A stretch of DNA of 64,000 bases from Macrosoma leucophasiata. Lineage: Eukaryota; Arthropoda; Insecta; Lepidoptera; Hedylidae. The notes under the pieces were generated by a model. The model ran no database searches, was not told the origin of the DNA, and was given only the letters and a program-made list of their open reading frames with translations. Positions within the stretch are counted from its first letter, which is position 1; every line of letters begins with the position of its first letter. Positions 46,733-59,585 of this stretch are shown one piece after another. The position numbers were made by a program, and so were the translations under genes. Location of the stretch: assembly GCA_036365455.1 (NCBI GenBank), contig JAWQUS010000032.1:15074001-15138000 (forward strand), in the 5' to 3' direction.

Positions 46733-47564
46733 AATTAGATAGAGATCTAAAGGGTTTTATCAATCTCAGTACTACAAAGATCTGCTCCATTTAGTAATGA
46801 AACGATATAAATTCACACACAGGTAGTTGAAACTCAAGGAGCCAAAGGAATCAATGGCTCGAGACGACAGAACGACACCGCAATAAATTGAATGTGCTCT
46901 AAGTAAACGATTGTGTAGGGATGGCCAATGTTTGTATCGATATATTTTCTTTTCAATTATTTTGTTAACTCAAATTTATTTACTGATGGCGATGATTTGT
47001 TTTGTTGAAAAATATTTGAATTAAACCTCCTTGAATCTGCCAGGGACATATAAAATATTATGTCAATATAATTACAATTATATAGTTACTTTGCTAGGAA
47101 GTTCTATATTTGAAACGTACCTGCAACACTTAAAAGTAAAAAATTACAGAATACACATTTAATTCAACAGAACAATGCATGCAATACTTCTCACTTATTA
47201 TTTATATTTAGAAACTTAGTTTATGTAACACTAGTCAGTAAATTATGAGTCAGTGCCTATATTTACAAAGTTTTGTATATAGTTCGTTGATTTGACAATT
47301 TGTAAAATTTTTAATATTTTTCATTTGAAAATTTAATACAATAAAATAGATACCAAGTAGGTCTGCGTTGAGATCAGCTGATTTTATAACCATGCACAAA
47401 CTTATATTAAAAAAGAAATACACAACAACACAGTTCCTTCAGCTCTTAAGGCGATAAAGGTGAAATTAAAAATCATTAAGCCTATATAGAAAGCTGTACG
47501 GTGCAACAACGAACATTTTGTCCCATCAGCTTTTTACCTGCTTGACGTCCATTCTTATATCATA
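46733..47564. other. Intergenic DNA without identified features
   Basis: AT-rich sequence with no open frame or repeat that I recognise. Confidence 0.5.
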
Positions 47565-48558
47565 TTAGGTTGGGGAAAAAGTTTCTTCGCATTTTTTAAG
47601 ATAATTCAAAACATTTTTTAATATAGTTTATTTAAATTTAACTAAAGTATGTATGTACCATTTTGTTCGATAACCTTTTGCCATCTTGTAGGTAGGGACA
47701 TGATCCCATTGCTAAAACAATTTTGGGACTTCTCATCAAAATACCGCGACAAGTGGATTTGGCAGTCCTCTCGTGATGTTAACCTAACATTGCATAAAGA
47801 ATTCTGAAGAGACCGAAACAGGTGGAAATCTGAAGGTGCAAGGTCAGGACTATACGGCGGATGCATTAACACCTCCCAGCCAAACTCTCTTAATTTTTGC
47901 TGAGTGGCTATAGATGTGTGAGGTCTAGCGTTATCATGATGAAACACACACACCCCTTCTGTTGATCAATTCCGGCCGCTTTCTCTCAACTTCTTGCTTT
48001 AACCTCATCAGTTGTTCGCAGTAGAGTTCAGAATCGATAGTCCTGCCTGGTGGTAATAGCTCATAATGAATAATGCCCTTCCAATCCCACCACACACACA
48101 ACATCACCTTATTGCGAGTTAACCCGGGTTTTGCCACAGTCTGTGAAGCCTGACCGGCCTTTGACCACGATCTTTTTCGCACGTTCTTGTCGTACGTGAT
48201 CCACTTTTCATCACCAGTTATCAGCTTCTTCAAAAATGATTCGGTTTCATTACGTCGTAATAAAGAATCACAAATGAGTACACGGTTCATTAGGTTTCTT
48301 TCAGTGAGCTCGTGAGGTACCCAAATATCGAGCTTTTTTTTGTACCCAGCTTTTTTCAAATGCGCCAAAACTGTTTTGTGATCAATTCTCAGTTCTTCAG
48401 CTACGTCGTAACTACTGATATGTCGATCTTGCTCCACTTTTTCAAAAATGGCATCCATTTTATCCGTAATACGGCGACCAGAGCGAGGTGCATCTTTGAC
48501 ATCAAAATTTCCGGATTGAAAACGCTTAAACCAAATTTGTGCAACTCTCACAGACACT
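47565..48558 (-). mobile_element. Second mariner-like element, 5' truncated, minus strand
   Basis: The 3' inverted repeat TTAGGTTGGGGAAAAAGT is present at 47565 with TA before it. Similarity to the element at 21489-22768 stops at 48558, so about 280 bp including the left end is lost. Very similar coding sequence, so the family was active recently. Confidence 0.9.
47642..48557 (-). pseudogene. Mariner transposase pseudogene, copy 2
   Basis: Open from 48557 down to 47934, then shifted by one extra base in the GTGTGTGT run near 47950, and open again to 47642. The three catalytic aspartates are present across the two pieces. The damage differs from copy 1, so the copies were inactivated independently. 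Confidence 0.88.
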
Positions 48559-48579
48559 AGGGATACACCCTACAAAATC

Positions 48580-48820
48580 CCTATCAATACTTATAAATTA
48601 TTATTGCGCTTACACTCGCAGCTCCACATTAGGTATTATATGTATAAACCTGTGTCGTGGATGCGGTTGTACAAATACAACACATGCACAAATACCCAGA
48701 CCCGAAACAAATATCTGTAGGCCATACACATATTTGTCCCAGTGCGGGGATTAAACTCGCGATCCTTCGAACAAACGGTCATCTCACACCACTAGACTAA
48801 CGGGATCGTCATAGTTATAG
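48580..48820 (-). repeat. Family D tRNA-derived SINE, minus strand
   Basis: TTTGTCCCAGTGCGGGGATT on the + strand is the complement of the tRNA-like head. The body has CAGACCCGAAACAAATATCT. It starts close to the broken mariner end. Confidence 0.6.
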
Positions 48821-49313
48821 TCTCTTTATTTAAAAAAAATATTTAGACGAATTGCTAACCTCTTCCTTTTTTCGAAGTCGGTTAAAAAAGATACAGGTAT
48901 CTACTCATCAATAAATTTGAAAAAATATCGACAAGACAAACTGTGCCATCACTATATTTATTCGAGATTCTATATAGAATGACAACTGCCGAGCTGCGGT
49001 CCAGCGGATTTTATGTTGATGAATGTACGTTTGTAGATGGCCTAAATTGCAGAGCGATTTTTTAAACGCACCAAATGGAAAATGCATGTCACAATCAGCT
49101 TTCGGTTTCTGCTTCAGTGTCTATTAAATCGTTTTTGAAAACAGAACAATCTGGTTTTGGAGGGAACATATTAGATACTCGTATATTTTAGTTGCATTTT
49201 GGGAATACATTATTGTTTCGTAGTGAAATAGGGATGTTGAAATGTTTTTTTTTTTTTATTTTAATATCAAAAACTATAGACTGTCTATGAAACATCCACT
49301 CAAAAACTTTTTT

Positions 49314-49598
49314 ACTGGTGGTAGAGCTCGAGTGATGGAACTCACGGGCGTAGGCACCACCGCATTACCTAATATACTTGCCGCTAAATGGTAGTATTCA
49401 GCACTATCGTGTTCCGATCAGGTGGTAATGTACGGCCCTGTAATTTCCGACACAGAGGCATAACACCTTAGGCCTCAGGTGTGGCAACGCATCTGCATTT
49501 TGACCTCTGGTCATTGTGTGGGCGTCTATAGGCTGCAGTCATCACTTAACATCAATGTAAACTGCATGCTTGTTTGCCACTTTTATAACATACAAAAA
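49314..49598 (+). repeat. SINE-A family, full copy
   Basis: ACTGGTGGTAGAGC to the CATACAAAAA tail. Confidence 0.85.
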
Positions 49599-49799
49599 CT
49601 AATATTTTTTTAGAGATGAGATCAAAACGGCTCATATAAAATGACTGAATATTATAACGTCACGAGTGGTATAATCAGTTGTCATTTTTTTGAATGAACA
49701 TGCGTAAGCGCCTTTTTTCGAGACGGCACTAGTTGACTTTACCAGACAGTCAGCAATCGCCGAGGACTCTCCGCCTAAATAACACAATTCCTCCCTGAC

Positions 49800-50010
49800 A
49801 CTACACGTCGACAGATGCATCTGCAGACGGCGCGGCGGACGCATACGTCGACGTGTAGAGGATGTGATTTGAGCGTCTGTGGTAGGTTTTTGACGTCGGG
49901 CGACGCATACGCAGATGCATCTGTCGACGTCTCCGAAAGCTCCAGGCCTCCTTCCAAAAAGGGGAGAGACTCGTACCCAGCATTGGGACGTTTCAAGGGT
50001 TGCCATTATA
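49800..50010. repeat. GACGCAT/CGTCGAC-rich repeat joined to a LINE-end motif
   Basis: The inverted pair CGTCGACAGATGCATCTGCAG near 49807 and CGCAGATGCATCTGTCGACG near 49910 flanks CpG-rich sequence. It then continues into AGGCCTCCTTCCAAAAAGGG. Confidence 0.5.
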
Positions 50011-50174
50011 TATCATAACCGCCATGCTTGACAATCGCGGTAATTTTATCGCGGTACGCTGCTGCTTATCCCGCATTATTACATTGACTTCCGCCTTATT
50101 AGGATGGCTTGACCGCATTCACAAGCGTATTGATGGTACCGCGAGACCAGTTAGCTATTTTTTTTCTAATTATT

Positions 50175-50370
50175 ATGATATACGACGATATGATCGTTTG
50201 ATTCGAAGGGTCGCGGGTTTGATCCCCGCACCGGGACACATATTTCTATGGCCCACAGATATTTGTTTCGGGTCTGGGTGTTTGTGTATGTGGTGTGTGT
50301 ACAACGGCACCCACGACTCAGGTTCATACCTAGTGTGGGACTGTGAGTGTACCTAAGCGTATTTATTTAT
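50175..50370 (+). repeat. Family D tRNA-derived SINE, plus strand
   Basis: GGTCGCGGGTTTGATCCCCG (box-B-like) starts the head. The body has TTTGTTTCGGGTCTGGGTGT and ends in (TTTA)n. Confidence 0.7.
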
Positions 50371-50371
50371 T

Positions 50372-50677
50372 TATAACAACTAAAGTCTCAGGGGTGGCAA
50401 CGCCATTTTGAAATCTGGTCTTTGTGTGGGTATCTATAGGCTGCAGACATCACTCACATCAATGTGAACTGCATGCTTGTTTGCCACTTTCATTACTTTA
50501 AAAAAAGTATATGTAGATGCGTTGCCACTCTTGAGGCCTGAGCTGTTATGCCTCTACGCCGGAAATTACGGACATGTCACTTGATCAGAACACGCTGAAT
50601 GCTATTTAGAGGCAAATAGTAATGCGGTATTGCCCACGCCCCGCTCTCCATCACTAGAGCTCCACCGGCAGTAAAAT
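50372..50677. repeat. Two SINE-A fragments facing each other
   Basis: 50372-50500 is a plus-strand tail with A-rich end. 50515-50677 is a minus-strand 5' part. Confidence 0.55.
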
Positions 50678-51189
50678 ATGACTTACTTATAGTCTTATGT
50701 CCCCTAGATGGGGTCTGCTCCATGGACGCCCTCTGGGGCGTCCACAGTGGTTCGCCATCTCTATCGGTCTTAAGCCTCACGCTTGATTTCACTCCAACAT
50801 TTCCCGATTTCTTCACTTCCTCAGTAACCGTTCGTCGTCAAGTCTGCATCGGACGACCACGACCACCTTCAGTAAAAGATGGCCCTTAAATATTAATCAA
50901 CATTTCAATACAGAATGACAAGATAATAACAAAATCGTAATTTGAAATGCCTTTGTTTTGTTCGGACCGTAACAAAATAATTTGAATTAGAATCTGAACC
51001 TGACGTTTTCATTGTTCGCTAAACGATTTGCAGTTTTCAGAAAACGTTGTATATTTATCTATTGATGTATTTTAATATTGTATTTTGCTTTGTTTGTGTT
51101 GAATTGTTAAAGTAAGCAGGTTAATCAATCGTCGTCACAATAGGAAATAGACTTCGGGTCTAATTCTCGTAAAGAAATTTAATCCCTCA

Positions 51190-51598
51190 TCATCATCATC
51201 ATATCAGCCATAGGACGCCCACTGCTGAACATAGGCCTCCCCCAATGACCTCCATGCCGACCGATCGGAAGCGACGTGCATCCAGCGGGTACCTGCAGCC
51301 ATGACTAGGTCGTCGGTCCATCTTGCCCTACGCTGCGCTTGCCGATACGTGGTCTCCACTCGAGAACTTTTCTGCCCCAGCCGCTATCGGTTCTCCGAGC
51401 TATGTGCCCTGTCCATTGCCACTTCAACTTGGAGATCTGCTTGGCTATGTCAGCGACTTTCGTTCGCCTACGGATTTCTTCATTTTTGATTCGATCCAGT
51501 AGGGAAACGCCGAGTATAGCCCTCTCCATTGACCACTGAGTGACTTGGAGCTTTCGTACGAGACCCATTGTGAGAGACCACGTCTCGGCACCCCCGTG
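51190..51598 (-). mobile_element. 5'-truncated RTE-type LINE with 11-bp target duplication
   Basis: The minus strand encodes the reverse-transcriptase C-terminus (RKLQVTQWSMERAILGVSL, IRRRTKVADIA, LKWQWTGHIARR) at 51568-51305. It then has a short 3' end finishing in (ATG)n, the usual RTE tail. TTAATCCCTCA flanks it at 51179-51189 and 51599-51609. Confidence 0.88.
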
Positions 51599-51839
51599 TT
51601 AATCCCTCAGGCAGCACGAAAAATACGTACATATGACAATTAATTGATTTCTTATTGTTAAAATGCGTACCTACATAAGACAATTCATTTCTTATTGTTC
51701 TTGGACCTTATCGATCAGCTGCTTCAGTGATTATTAAGATTATTGGGATATACTTAGATGAGAATTTAATGAGAGGGAGAGAAAGATTTTCATCCTTTAT
51801 CTCTGATGCAATCGGGATTATTGTATTTTGTAGAATTTT

Positions 51840-52105
51840 ACGGGTGGTAGAGCTCCAGTGATGGAGCTCGCGGGCGTAGCCACCATCGCATTGTCAAATA
51901 TGCTTGCCGCTAAATGGTAGTGTTTAGCACTATCGTGTTCCGGTCAGGTGGTAATGTACGGCCCTGTACTTTTCAGCACAGAGACATAACATGTTAGGCC
52001 TCAGGAGTGGCAACGCATCTGCATTTTGACCTCTGGTCATTGTCTATAGACTGCAGTCATCACTTAACATCAATGTGAACTGCATGCTTGTTTTCCACCT
52101 TCCTT
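51840..52105 (+). repeat. SINE-A family copy
   Basis: Starts GGGTGGTAGAGCTCC; tail degraded. Confidence 0.8.
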
Positions 52106-53091
52106 TCAGAAGAAAAGGTATCCCGATATACCTAGATCCTATTTAAAGAAACGGCATTTCTCAGTCATACGAAACCCTCTGAGCGCGAGTCTCACGCGCA
52201 ACCCATTTGTATTTTTTTCATTAAATGAATATAAATCAAATAAAATCGCACTTTACACTTCTTTTAAAAAATAAATAAAACGAAAGAAGTCCTGAGTAAG
52301 TACTAACGTCAAAAAAACTGCTTAGGTACCATAATTAATTATGAATCAGTTCATCATTTCATTCACATATTAAACGTTTCAAAACGAGAATATTCAACAG
52401 TAGGTATAATATTACGAATATTTTAAATGAAACACACTAAAGTTTACCGCCATAAAAATTGGTTTCAATGAAAAGCCATTTCAGAAATTAACGTTTTCAA
52501 AAATTATATTTTGCCTCGAACATTTCCAACTTCCCGCTTTTTGGGTAAACATAATTAACATTTAAAAAGTTGGTCTTAATCCCCGCAAAAACTCATTTAA
52601 TATTCAATTAGGATCTCTCAAATAAACTTAAGCTTTTAAAATTAACGGAAGCAGGTAACATACGATACAAAACAGATTATATTGAAGACAAAGGAGTAGA
52701 TATATCTACGAAGACCAGGCACGATTTACATACTCTCACGTAGTATTATTACATATTCTCTGCTCGTACTCATTTATTCTATACATGTTATCTAAATATA
52801 TATATAAATCAATTGCTGTTCGTTAGTCTCGCTAAAACTCGAGAACGGCTGAACGGATTTATTTTATCTTGGTCTTGAAATGTTTTTGGAGGTCTAGGGA
52901 AGGTTTAAAAGGTGAGAAAAATTCGAATCATTGCCGGGAAAACCCTAACAACAGCCCTTTTCTTTTTCCCATACAAACGTTTTCTAACTAAAACATAGAC
53001 TCAATTTGAACTTTATTGTTATTAAATAAAGTTCATATTAAAGTACAAGCACTCACGGTTGTCTAAGCAAGGTCGTAGTATTATTACATAC
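52106..53091. other. Intergenic DNA, repeat remnant only
   Basis: 52805-52990 matches the far end of the repeat at 35529-36000 (GCTGTTCGTTAGTCTCGC). No gene seen elsewhere. Confidence 0.45.
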
Positions 53092-53400
53092 TAGCTGACC
53101 CGACAAACTTCGTATTGCCTCACAATGAAATAATGTGTCAAAGGTTTGATAGATACGGACCATTTGTATAGGAAAATGAAATTGAATGTACAGATTCCCG
53201 TGGGAATTAGTGTAGTAGTGTATTTTTCCGCGGTAGCCTAAATGTTGGCCAGGCTTATTGTCTTTACACCACAAAAAGTTTCATTCGAATCCGTCCAGTA
53301 TCTTCGGAGATACTGGACAAAGAGACAAACAGACAGACAAAAAATTTAAAAATAATTGAAAAGTGTTCTAATACTATTTTAACATCGCCCCCAATTGGTT
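53092..53400. repeat. Interspersed repeat, copy of 35529 family
   Basis: ACTAGCTGACCCGACAAACT followed by TCGTATTGCCTCACAATGAA matches 35531 onward. Confidence 0.55.
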
Positions 53401-53940
53401 TACCGCAAAAATAAATATAAAGTAGGTACAGACACGCAGATTTTACTGTTTTATTATATGTATAGATTCTCTGGCAATGTAAACCGAACGTCAAAGAGTC
53501 AACAAATCTTTTTGACAAGACGTAGTCTGTCGGGTCCGCGAAGGGTGGGAATGCGTAACGCATTTTCCCTTGACAAAAAGGCGTTCATAACCCGCATTGG
53601 AGCAGCGTGGTGGAGTAAGCTCCAGGCCTCCCCCCAAAAAGGGGAGAGACTCATGCCCATTAGTGGGACGTTTCAAGGGTTGCCATCTATGGGTTTATGT
53701 TTTTGTTCCACAATGTAGGTATCAGAATCAGAATCAGAAACTCATTTATTCATTTAGGGTGACAGGCACCTCTTATGACACGTCAAAAACAAATAATTAT
53801 ACCTAAAAGTATGTGAAACCTTGTAAGTCTGCTTCAAATATTAACATACAATGAATGAGCTAATTAAAATTAAGTAACTTGATGGGGTTCACTTGCAGAT
53901 TTTTATTTCCTACCGTACAAAACTTGATCGCTAAATTACA

Positions 53941-54210
53941 GTGTTAGAGCTCCAGTGACGGAAATCGCGGACGTATGCACAACCGTATTACCTAATCTAC
54001 TTGCCGCTAAATGGTAATGTTCAGTACTATCGTTTTCCGGTCAGGTGGTAATGTAAGGCCCTGTAATTTCTGGCACAGACGCATAATACTTAGACCTCAG
54101 TAGTGGCAACACATCTACATTGAAATCAGTCTCATGTAGATGTATTACTTCAGTATTACTTACCATCTATGTAAATTGCGTGCTTGTTTGCCACTTCATA
54201 CCATAAAAAA
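53941..54210 (+). repeat. SINE-A family copy, diverged
   Basis: GTTAGAGCTCCAGTGACGGA to the ATAAAAAA tail. A 5' fragment of another copy follows at 54249-54330. Confidence 0.75.
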
Positions 54211-54356
54211 GCATTACCAAAATGATAAAATAATGTTATCCTTAAAATTACTGATGGTCGAGCTCTGTGATGGAGTGATGGAGCTCACGGGCATGAGCAC
54301 CACTGTATAACCTAATTTACTTTCCGTTAAGATGTTGAATAATATACACAACGTGT

Positions 54357-54596
54357 ATAGGTCGCGCCACGTAAAAAGAACGCTGGAAGAAAGTAGAAGG
54401 GATGTGTTCGCGCATCGGTACACTCGCGCACGAAAGTACTAGCCCTATTGGTTTATTTTTGATCTAGCTTTCGCTTGCGGTTTCGTGTATTGGTAGGCAG
54501 ATTGAAAACTATATTACATAGAATAACATAAAATGAAATAAAAACACATGACGCGCAGCTTGACCGCCAGCGTTCTTTTTACGTGGCGCGACCTAT
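54357..54596. mobile_element. MITE with GGTCGCGCCA ends, copy 2
   Basis: TATAGGTCGCGCCACGTAAA at the left, exact complement at the right. Interior shared with 39738-39976. Confidence 0.75.
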
Positions 54597-55004
54597 AACA
54601 GGATTAAATGTACAACCCGAAACTAGTTTGTTCAGAATCGATAACCGAATCGATTTCAGGCATTGATATTGATGATGATGATTTGGGAATTGAAATAAAC
54701 TATTTTCGTCGGGTTCAATTTAAAAATCATATTAGTTTAATATACGCGAGATAAAAAGATAAGAAAAGTTTTATTTCAATGAGTGTAGCTCGCGAAAACT
54801 TGGGTTTATGTTCTTAGGAACATATCATACAATTAAGGAGATTATGGTCACCCATTTGGTGAACAGTCAATACAAACGAAAATATGACTAATGTCTATCC
54901 AAAATTAATTGCTAGTCTGAACAAGTTTATTAGAACTCGTTGAGACGTGCTTTTTTAATATTATAAAGTATAATTTAAGAAATAAAATAGTGGAAATTAA
55001 TCTT

Positions 55005-55317
55005 AACTGCCTCAGTAGCGTAGTGGTAGCAGGCCACTACTATTACGCTGGAGGTCCTGGGTTCGATTCCCGGGTCGGGGGATATTAGAGATAACGGTCT
55101 AAAATCCTTTATCTCTGCTTCTATTGGGATTTTTCCATTTTCTGGAAGTTTCTCAGTACCCCGGAGTTTGGTAATGTGCCCGGAGATGGCAACAGGTTCG
55201 CCACCTGTTACATGGGCCAAAACGTAACCGGCGAGTCGTGGGTGTTTGCATGTATCATAAATGCATGCATTTACCTCTGCCTACCCCTTCGGGGATTACA
55301 GGCGTGAAGTTACGTTT
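55005..55317 (+). repeat. tRNA-derived SINE (family B), full copy
   Basis: Clear tRNA-like head (ACTGCCTCAGTAGCGTAGTG, then GGGTTCGATTCCCGGG) and body ending GGCGTGAAGTTACG. Confidence 0.88.
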
Positions 55318-55562
55318 ACGTAAATTAATCTTATTACTAGCGAGTGTTAAATAAGGGTACGCAGGTAACGCTACATCACATTGCGACAGTGTGCGTGTGT
55401 GAGTAGGTTCGTGTTTTATGTGCGGCCGAAGGTAGAGGTAGGGTATGTATGCATAGGGTGTGCATCCTGTTCGTACATATTGTAGGGACTACTTATTTCT
55501 TAAATAATAAATATTAAAAACATACATATACATAATACATGTAATTTCAGTTATGTATTATA

Positions 55563-56305
55563 ATAATATCCTCCTAGCCGTTTTCGGCTACGTCGACCGT
55601 TTTTCCATTATTGGCGCCTCTCATGAGCCTTCATGTGACTGACATAACCGCCTTTATTGACAAAAGTCCTCGCACAAAGGGAGCACGTGAGAACACCATT
55701 CTCATAATTATAAAAGACTGCCGCTGGTGGTCGGGCTTTCAGTTCTTCGCGTTTTACATCTAACTCAGTGCGTCGACGGATCTCGAAGTCAAGAACTTTT
55801 TGCTGAACTACTGACCTCCACTCGCCGCGATTAGATGCAAGAGCTTCCCACTGAGACGGATCCAAGTCACAGCGTTTCATATGGCGTTTAAGCACATCCT
55901 TATATCGTAGGAGTTGTCCGCCATGCTTACGCTTGCCCTCCTGTAGCTCCGAGTAAAGAATGCGCTTAGCCACTCTCTCTTCCGACATTCGTGCCACATG
56001 GCCGCACCACCTCAGTTGCCTTCTAATAAGGTAAGACTCAATGCCACCTACATTAGCCATTCTCAAGACTTCGGTATTACGTACTCGGTCAGACCAGTGG
56101 ATGTTTAAAATCTTTCGGAGACAACTGAGGTGAAACCGGTCCAATTGACGAATGTGGCGCCGGTATGGTGTCCACGTTTCCGCGGAGTAAAATATACTTG
56201 GCAGCACGATAGACATATAAATAGATACTTTCGTCTGCAGCTTCAGGTTATGCGAGCAGAAGACCTTGGAAGACAATTTACCAAAAGCTGAAGCAGCAGC
56301 ACACA
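55563..56305 (-). mobile_element. 5'-truncated LINE with C-terminal zinc finger
   Basis: The minus strand encodes about 230 residues of a non-LTR polymerase C-terminus ([39 protein letters not shown]) followed by a CCHH finger ([10 protein letters not shown], then HMKAH). The frame is intact to its stop near 55608. TATGTATTATA flanks it at 55552-55562 and 56306-56316. The open frame suggests recent insertion. Confidence 0.88.
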
Positions 56306-56983
56306 TATGTATTATATTCCATGTACAAACTTATGTACAACATGTACTCCCGTTACATGTTGTATACACGTTTGAAATTGGATACAAATTTTAAGCTAAA
56401 ACGCGTTTTTTTTTAACTAAGATCTAAGAGCTAACGGTAAAATCCGCCTTTAGACCTCAAGATTGGTAGGTAATGCATCGTACATAGTAGAGGGGGCCTA
56501 AGAGGGGATTTTCGTAGCGACTCGGTGGCGAGCCTTAGGCTTTTTGTGATGTTTATTTTCGGGGGATCACAGACAGTGTGACACAGCGTGACAATAAGGG
56601 GGAAAAGTTTATTTTATCGTGACATATTTTATGAATGGTCCCCTAAGTACTATGGATCTCTAAGATAAGCAGACAGACGCGAGTACGACTTGGCACAATT
56701 ATAAGGATTCCTTGCTGGCTACGGAACCCTCAAAAGGAAAATGTAAAAACGTAAGTATTTACAAAAACATATGCACATGTATATTTATGAACACAGTTGA
56801 ACTTCATCGACATTTTAATATAATTTACATCAAGAATTTTAATTCAATCAACTGCTATTTGGTGTTTGTTTGCCGAGTCATACACAAGTAAGTTTTATTT
56901 TAACACGACTTAAGTATGAACAAATGATGAATTTATATAGTTATTAACATTACGTGTTCCAAACGCCAGAGAGTCATTTTATT

Positions 56984-57283
56984 AACGTAACTTCACGCCT
57001 GTAATCCCCGAAGGGGTAGGCAGAGGTAAATGCATGCATTCAAGCATACATGCAAACACCCACGACTCGCCGGTTACGTTTTGGCCCATGTAACAGGTGG
57101 CGAGAATGTTGACATCTCCGGGCACATTACCAAACTGGGAAATTTCCAGAAAGTGGAAAAATCCCAATAGAACCAGAGATAAAGGCTTTTTCACCATTAT
57201 CTCTGATAACCCCCTACCCGGGAATCGAGCCCAGGACCTCAGCGTAGTAGTAGTGGCCTGCTACCACTAGGCTACCGAGGCAT
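56984..57283 (-). repeat. tRNA-derived SINE (family B), minus strand
   Basis: Abuts the family F MITE that starts at 57290. Confidence 0.8.
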
Positions 57284-57289
57284 TTTGTT

Positions 57290-57753
57290 AAAGGAGATGT
57301 TGCAAAAATGTATGGACCTCCGGCCATGTATTGTACACAATATCATTAAAAAGGCAAAATCAATATAAAAACGTTTTTTACTGCATATTTTCACTTATTT
57401 AGCTTTGTTTGCAGTTACAAAACATTATTTGCAGTTAGAATTGCAACTCAAAACCAACATGGCGAATATGGGGGGCGATGTGATTTTGACATTTTCATTT
57501 TAAAATTGTATTTTGAATAAAGTACTTGGAGAAAAAAGTAATATTTTCTAAATACTATCAAAATCGATTGATCCCAGGTGTCGGCTGTATGTTTAACATA
57601 GTTGAAAATGATAAAATCGTTTAAATTTAATGTGGTTGTAACTCTAAAATATATTCTTGAATAATTTAATTGTATTTTTTTCGGATTCTTCTTTAATTTA
57701 CCCATTTTTTGAAGACGTGTACGAACCAGAGCCGAGCTCGCAACATCTCCTTT
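57290..57753. mobile_element. 465-bp MITE (family F), copy 2
   Basis: AAAGGAGATGTTGC ends in inverted orientation; interior is the reverse of 12892-13356. Confidence 0.8.
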
Positions 57754-58454
57754 GAACATTTTGATCCGTGTTTTAAAATTTACTCTGTATTTAATTTTGC
57801 ACTTCACAACACTTCTAATACTTCATGCATAGGTTTATATTTAAATTTGATTTGATAGGTTTGTGTAAAATTTGTATCGTATTTTTGACCTCGATGCTAT
57901 GAATAAGTTATCCTAATTGTAATTAATATATTATTTAGAGACCTTGTTATTGCCTGTTTTTACTTAATTTTAATACCTAGAAGCAGCCGATGGCAGATGG
58001 GCCCTATAAGGTCTAAGAACAATAAGAAATCAACTGTCATAATAGTATTTTTCATGCTGCCTGAGTGATCCTACATAAGTCTGACGAAATTACAATAACG
58101 TTGATAACAGATTAACTATCACAGAAACAGCGTAAAAAGTTAGTATATGGGAGAGAAAAAAAAAACTTAAATTTGTGTACTATATCGGTCAAAAGCAATA
58201 AAGGTTATAAAAATAATAATGAAAATAAAATATTAATTATGTTTTTATTATACTCTGCCGCATAAAATCAACGAGAGTGTAGGTAAAACACTAAAGAATT
58301 GAAAAATGTCCTATCTTCTTTTTCTTTATTCACTCTCTTTTGACATCTGTTCAATTTAAAAACGGAATCATGTTGTTCCTTATAATGTCACTTTATATCA
58401 ACCACACCACGACTTAGAGATTTTATATTTGGAACTGAATACAAACCTTCGTTT
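57754..58454. other. Intergenic DNA without identified features
   Basis: AT-rich; nothing recognised. Confidence 0.5.
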
Positions 58455-58775
58455 TGAGGGGTCGTGATGACCCCTCCGCCCACTGGCGGAAGAATTTTCT
58501 TTTACTGGAAGAGAATTCTTCCATTAGTGCAGTCAGTGAACCGAACAATGGTGGTCAAACCATTCCTATGGGGCGGTAGTAAGTGCAATAACGCACGTTG
58601 GGCAGCAGCGTCCTGCGAGAAAACTACCGCCAGCGCGATCGCCAATCTGCATGCCAAGCGTGGCGATTATGGCATATCTCCCTATGGACATAGTATTATT
58701 ACATATTCTCTGCCCATAGGAGGCTTTGGTCCAGTAGTGGACATCTTTCGGTTGATAGGATAATGATGACAAATG
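58455..58775 (+). repeat. Family E repeat, longest copy
   Basis: Starts TGATGACCCCTCCGCCCACT and ends TTTGGTCCAGTAGTGGACAT plus GATAATGATGAC. The ending resembles LINE 3' termini of Lepidoptera. Confidence 0.6.
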
Positions 58776-58790
58776 TTCGCATGCAACTCT

Positions 58791-59074
58791 ACTGGTGGTA
58801 CAGCTCCAGTGACGGAGCTCGCGGGCGTAGGCACCACCACATTACCTAATATACTTGCTGCTAAATGGTAGTGTTAAGCACTATCGTGTTCCGGTCAGGT
58901 GGTAATGTAAGAGCCTGTAATTTCCGGCACAGAGGCATATCACCTTGGGCCTCAGGACTGGTAACGCATCTGCATTTTGCCCTTGGTCTTTGTGTGGACG
59001 TCTATAGGCTGCAGTCATCATTTAACATCAATGTGAACTGCATGCTTGTTTGCCACTTCTATTACATAAAAAAA
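58791..59074 (+). repeat. SINE-A family, full copy
   Basis: ACTGGTGGTACAGC to poly-A. Confidence 0.85.
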
Positions 59075-59262
59075 TGAAAATCTGACTCACCCTTGATTTA
59101 TATCTCGGTTACAGTTTACATGAAGTTTTTGTTGAACTTTAGTATAATATAAAGGCATAATAAATGGATCAGCATAGTTTCAAGTAAGGTCGACGTGTTT
59201 CTTTCATTTTATCTAAGCTCAAAGGAAAGTTTGCGTGAAATAATTAATTAAATCTAAAACTT

Positions 59263-59585
59263 CATAGAGCAACACGGGCCACCGGCCGCCGCGGATCGGA
59301 GGGGAGTAGCCATAGCGTTTATTACCGATGCAAAACAGTCAGTAATTTTTTGCGGAGGGAAATACGTGTGACACACACTCACACTACAAAAATCGTCTTT
59401 TACTACGAAACTCACACCTTGACTTTAACAAAATACATAAACAATTTCACGGCTTCATTTAAATATCTGGGTGACAAGCATAGGTCCATTTGGTTTTGTA
59501 CTTTGACAGAGGGTAAAGCCTGGCTATATGTGTATATGGCTACTCCCCTCCGGTCCGTCGCTGCCGGTGGCCCGTGTTGCTCTAT
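59263..59585. mobile_element. Inverted-repeat element with CACGGGCCACCGG ends, copy 1
   Basis: Terminal repeats of about 45 bp (CATAGAGCAACACGGGCCAC, continuing GGACCGGAGGGGAGTAGCCA) at both ends. The interior includes CACACTACAAAAATCGTCTT. No duplication is visible for this copy. Confidence 0.75.

Noticed and set aside
58464..58763. Open frames in the family E repeat
   Set aside because: Repeat-derived; the same sequence recurs at 36600 and 12100 without a conserved frame.
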